Source of the DNA: Methanosarcinales archaeon
Lineage (GTDB): Archaea; Halobacteriota; Methanosarcinia; Methanosarcinales; Methanogasteraceae
Assembly: GCA_030604085.1 (NCBI GenBank)
Contig: JAUVWP010000004.1
Span: 1-38,892, forward strand
DNA length: 38,892 nt
Reading direction: 5' to 3'
Within the stretch, counting starts at the first letter, position 1, and each line of letters begins with the position of its first letter. Shown here one piece after another: positions 36,134-38,892 of this stretch. The notes beneath the pieces were generated by a model. That model was given only the letters and a program-made list of their open reading frames with translations. It was not told the origin of the DNA and did not search any database. Both the position numbers and the translations under genes were made by a program.

Positions 36134-37807
36134 TCACAGATGCTGCGAGATCATCTCCTGCAAGTTGTCGTTCCTGACCGCCTCAAGAACCCGTTCCGGA
36201 TTCAGGAAGTATGCCTGCACGACAAGCGATACGCTGATGTAATCACACATCCCCTTCCCGCGCATGTATTCAAGGATCTTCCCGCGATTCGTAAGTTCGC
36301 TAACCAGCTTATCCTGCTTCCATCCTCTCGACTGCATGATGCTGTTTAACACGTAGGATTCGCCAGCCTGTTTGAACGTGTCTACCGCCGGATCCCAGTG
36401 ATATATCTCGTTTATGCGGATATTTCCAGTCCTTGCGTCAAGTCCGGTCACTTCCACGATGGAATTGCTCCGCCTGACCCTTACTTCGTTGACATAAGTC
36501 TGCACCTGGATGCAGACGATATCGAGCGACTGTAACATCGCGTGCGGGACATTCATGGGATCGTTTTCGAGCCGGTTTACGACGGTCTGCACATCGCCTG
36601 CATGTATGGTCGAGTACGTGGTATGTCCTGTTGACATCGCCTGAAAGAGCGTCAGCGCTTCCTCGCCGCGCACCTCGCCAACGAGAATGTACTCAGGGCG
36701 CTGTCTGAGAGAGGCTTTTAAGAGGTCGTACATCGAGACCTCTCCTGCACCGCCTGTAAACGACTTTCTGGTGACGCCCGCGATCCAGTTCTCATGGTGC
36801 AGCGTCAGTTCACGCGTATCCTCAATCGATATCACCTTTGCAAGAGATGGTATGAAGAGGGAGACTGCATTTAAGATCGATGTCTTTCCTGACGCTGTGC
36901 CGCCGGCAAAGATGATGCTCTTGCCGTTCTCTATCGCCAGCCAGAAGTACGCCAGTATATCGATGCTGCACGTCCCGAAACTGATCAGGTCGATCGGTGT
37001 GATCGGATCCCCTTTGAACTTGCGGATGGTAAACGAACTGCCGCGGGTCGTCACCTCCCTGCCAAGCGTCGCCTGCAACCGCGAACCGTCAGACATCGTC
37101 GCGTCCACCATCGGTTCACCGATCGATATCTGCTTGCCGCTCTTCTGGCACATCTTGATCACAAACGAGTTCAATTCAAGCTCCTCAAAGACGACGTTTG
37201 TCATGATGTTCCTGTACTTCGTATGGTAGAGGAAGACCGGAACACCGACGCCGTCGCAGGAGATGTCCTCTATGTGTGGGTCTAAGAGCAGGGGATCAAT
37301 CTTTTCATAACCGCGAAAGTTCCGGCGCAGGTAATACATGATCCTGTGCATCGATGCGACATCGAGCAACGCATGGTAGCGCTCGAATAGTGAGAGCGTC
37401 TTATCTGCCAGAACCGCGTTCTTGTCCGCCTTTGAAGTGTCCTTGAGTGTCAGGACATCCTGCAGGTCCTCGTATACCCGCTCGAGTATCTCCTTCTCAT
37501 ACGTGGTGAGCGATGGCTCAGCCACCTGATAGTGAAACATCCTTGTGTCATCGATGATGCTTACGAAGGTATATGGCTCATCCACCCAGTAGCGTTCAAC
37601 CTCGGTGTAACCATCAGGCACCTCGAACTCTACAAGGGGTTCATGAATCTCCGGATCGTAAGGGGGAATGGTATTTAGCTTCTTATACCGGATGCGCTGC
37701 CATTTCTCCTTGAGGATCTCTACCAGTCTCTTCAGTTCATTGGATTCCTCTCCTACCTCCTCTCCAACTTCTGCTCCAACTTCCTCTTCGGTTACATCGT
37801 CAGTGAT
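36134..37807 (-). CDS. TadA/FlaI-like type II/IV secretion ATPase; probable start is non-canonical ATC 37807
   Basis: AGGTASGKTSILNAVSLFIP Walker A, SIEDTRELTLHHENW, LVGEVRGEEALTLFQAMSTGHTTYSTIHAGD; frame extends upstream of GTG 37621 with coding-like sequence to ATC 37807 preceded by GGAGG. Confidence 0.9.
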   Translation of the reverse strand: MTDDVTEEEVGAEVGEEVGEESNELKRLVEILKEKWQRIRYKKLNTIPPYDPEIHEPLVEFEVPDGYTEVERYWVDEPYTFVSIIDDTRMFHYQVAEPSLTTYEKEILERVYEDLQDVLTLKDTSKADKNAVLADKTLSLFERYHALLDVASMHRIMYYLRRNFRGYEKIDPLLLDPHIEDISCDGVGVPVFLYHTKYRNIMTNVVFEELELNSFVIKMCQKSGKQISIGEPMVDATMSDGSRLQATLGREVTTRGSSFTIRKFKGDPITPIDLISFGTCSIDILAYFWLAIENGKSIIFAGGTASGKTSILNAVSLFIPSLAKVISIEDTRELTLHHENWIAGVTRKSFTGGAGEVSMYDLLKASLRQRPEYILVGEVRGEEALTLFQAMSTGHTTYSTIHAGDVQTVVNRLENDPMNVPHAMLQSLDIVCIQVQTYVNEVRVRRSNSIVEVTGLDARTGNIRINEIYHWDPAVDTFKQAGESYVLNSIMQSRGWKQDKLVSELTNRGKILEYMRGKGMCDYISVSLVVQAYFLNPERVLEAVRNDNLQEMISQHL

Positions 37808-37844
37808 TGCCCCGCCTCCCTGTTTATCGTATATCTAATCGTGG

Positions 37845-37993
37845 CTTTTTAATTTATTCTGGGTGGACTTTTGGTTATGACGAAGAAGATTAACCACAGA
37901 GGACGCGGAGGGCACAGAGAGTTGCTGTTTTCTCTGTGTCCTCTGTGCTCTCTGTGGTTTTCCAAAACCCAATTCCCAGAAGATAATAAAAAG
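37845..37993. mobile_element. MITE-like palindromic element copy B
   Basis: Terminal inverted repeats CTTTTTAATTTATTCTGGG / CCCAGAAGATAATAAAAAG (16/19) enclosing taaccacagaggacgcggagggcacagagag…ctctgtgtcctctgtgctctctgtggtt; same flanks as copy A. Confidence 0.7.
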
Positions 37994-38004
37994 TCTCATC
38001 TAAT

Positions 38005-38850
38005 CTACCTGATCTCAAATATACATGCCTCATCTCCGTTTCCGATCGTGGTCTGCACCTCCACCTCCAGGTCATCAGGTGCTCTTGCAGCAATCCTTGC
38101 GAATATGCCTCTCGTAAGATTACAGAGAATCGGATTCCTGCGGGCTTCCCCGGCACCCCACGGGCATACGGTTCCCTTGATTGTGCAGACGTCCGCGTCC
38201 CCGGTCTCCTCAACAGCAAAGCTCCCGCCGAGCTGGTTCATCACGCTTGCGCAGATTTCCCCGATGCTTGTGCGGTCAAGTTTCACGGCATCGAATGGAT
38301 AGATATCAACGATGATCTTCTCGACCATATCAGTCATCTGGTGGATCAGGACCTTCTTCTGCTCCGGAGGAAGCGGCTGGAGCAGCGCAGGGATCATCGC
38401 GGTCAGGATGCTCCTGATGCGGTTCTGCATATCGAGCATGTCGCGTTCGGTCAGGAGATCGTCGTGCAGACTCTTGGTGCGGAGGAGTGCCTTCACCCTC
38501 GACATCAGTTCCTCCTTGTTAACAGGCTTTGTGAGAAACTCATCCGATCCTGCGTCGCTCCCCTTTATCCGGTCGCTAACCTCAGAGAGCGCGGTCACAA
38601 GGATGATCGGTATGAACTGGGTGTCAGGATCGCTCTTCAGCCGCTTGCTGACCTCGTATCCGTCCATCCCGGGCATCATGATGTCAAGGAGGATGAGGTC
38701 AGGTTTTCTGGTCTTTACCTCCTCGATAGCGTCCTCGCCGCTCGATGCAGTGACAACATCGTAGTCGATGGATAGATACGCCTCCAGCAGGTCCACGTTC
38801 ATCGGTTCATCATCAACGACCAGAATTTTTGGTCTTGTCTCCTCAGTCAT
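38005..38850 (-). CDS. Response regulator: receiver domain + methanogen output domain (MetOD1-like)
   Basis: ILVVDDEPMNVDLLEAYL…DLILLDIMMPGMDGYEV…ILVTAL…EFLTKPV; C-terminal TVCPWGAGEARRNPILCNLTRGIFARIA. Confidence 0.85.
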   Translation of the reverse strand: MTEETRPKILVVDDEPMNVDLLEAYLSIDYDVVTASSGEDAIEEVKTRKPDLILLDIMMPGMDGYEVSKRLKSDPDTQFIPIILVTALSEVSDRIKGSDAGSDEFLTKPVNKEELMSRVKALLRTKSLHDDLLTERDMLDMQNRIRSILTAMIPALLQPLPPEQKKVLIHQMTDMVEKIIVDIYPFDAVKLDRTSIGEICASVMNQLGGSFAVEETGDADVCTIKGTVCPWGAGEARRNPILCNLTRGIFARIAARAPDDLEVEVQTTIGNGDEACIFEIR

Positions 38851-38892
38851 ACTCCCTCCGGTACTATGTTATCGTTGCCAGTTCAGTATCCA

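Noticed and set aside
3174-38005. Interpretation that all TAG codons encode pyrrolysine in this genome
   Set aside because: TAG terminates L12, pssA, asd, the TadC-like gene, pilin 2 and the response regulator at expected C-termini; other in-frame stops are TAA/TGA
37871-38302. ORF MVMTKKINHRGRGGHRELLFSLCPLCSLWFSKTQ… and 37890..38219 on minus
   Set aside because: N-termini are translations of MITE-like copy B and the remainder is antisense to the response regulator
1-38892. CRISPR arrays, rRNA or tRNA genes
   Set aside because: Scanning by eye found no regularly spaced direct repeats or conserved RNA signatures; a covariance search would be needed to exclude small RNAs

Overview
This is an archaeal chromosomal window, most likely Methanosarcinales/ANME-like Halobacteriota (inferred from DUF473, DUF2073, archaeosortase A, HdrA-MvhD and a MetOD1-type response regulator). 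From left to right it carries: DUF473 and NMD3; an M42 peptidase with ribosomal L12/L10/L1; a PssA-Asd-ArtA lipid/sortase cluster; pyrI/pyrB; a CbiE-PheA fusion; an arsenic and thiol-redox island (TauE, ArsR, CSC-motif permease, thioredoxin, ArsM, ArsF-like thioredoxin lipoprotein, CcdA-like, lipoprotein, thioredoxin-CcdA fusion); a type I restriction-modification locus with RHH/RelE and orphan MNT toxin-antitoxin pieces; DUF2073 with an Era-like GTPase; three tandem four-CBS proteins; a HdrA-MvhD fusion; and an archaeal type IV pilus operon with a response regulator. The most notable observations are: (i) four otherwise intact genes carry one in-frame stop each (NMD3 TAA, artA TGA, hsdS TAG, pilin TAG), and at least four genes have a good Shine-Dalgarno but a near-cognate codon (ATC, ATC, ATA, ACG) where ATG is expected; (ii) two ~150-bp MITE-like palindromes with terminal inverted repeats lie at the 5' ends of two pilus genes; (iii) the arsenic/thiol-redox island; (iv) the 12-CBS array beside HdrA; (v) the CbiE-PheA fusion. 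All product calls come from reading motifs by eye; no searches were run.
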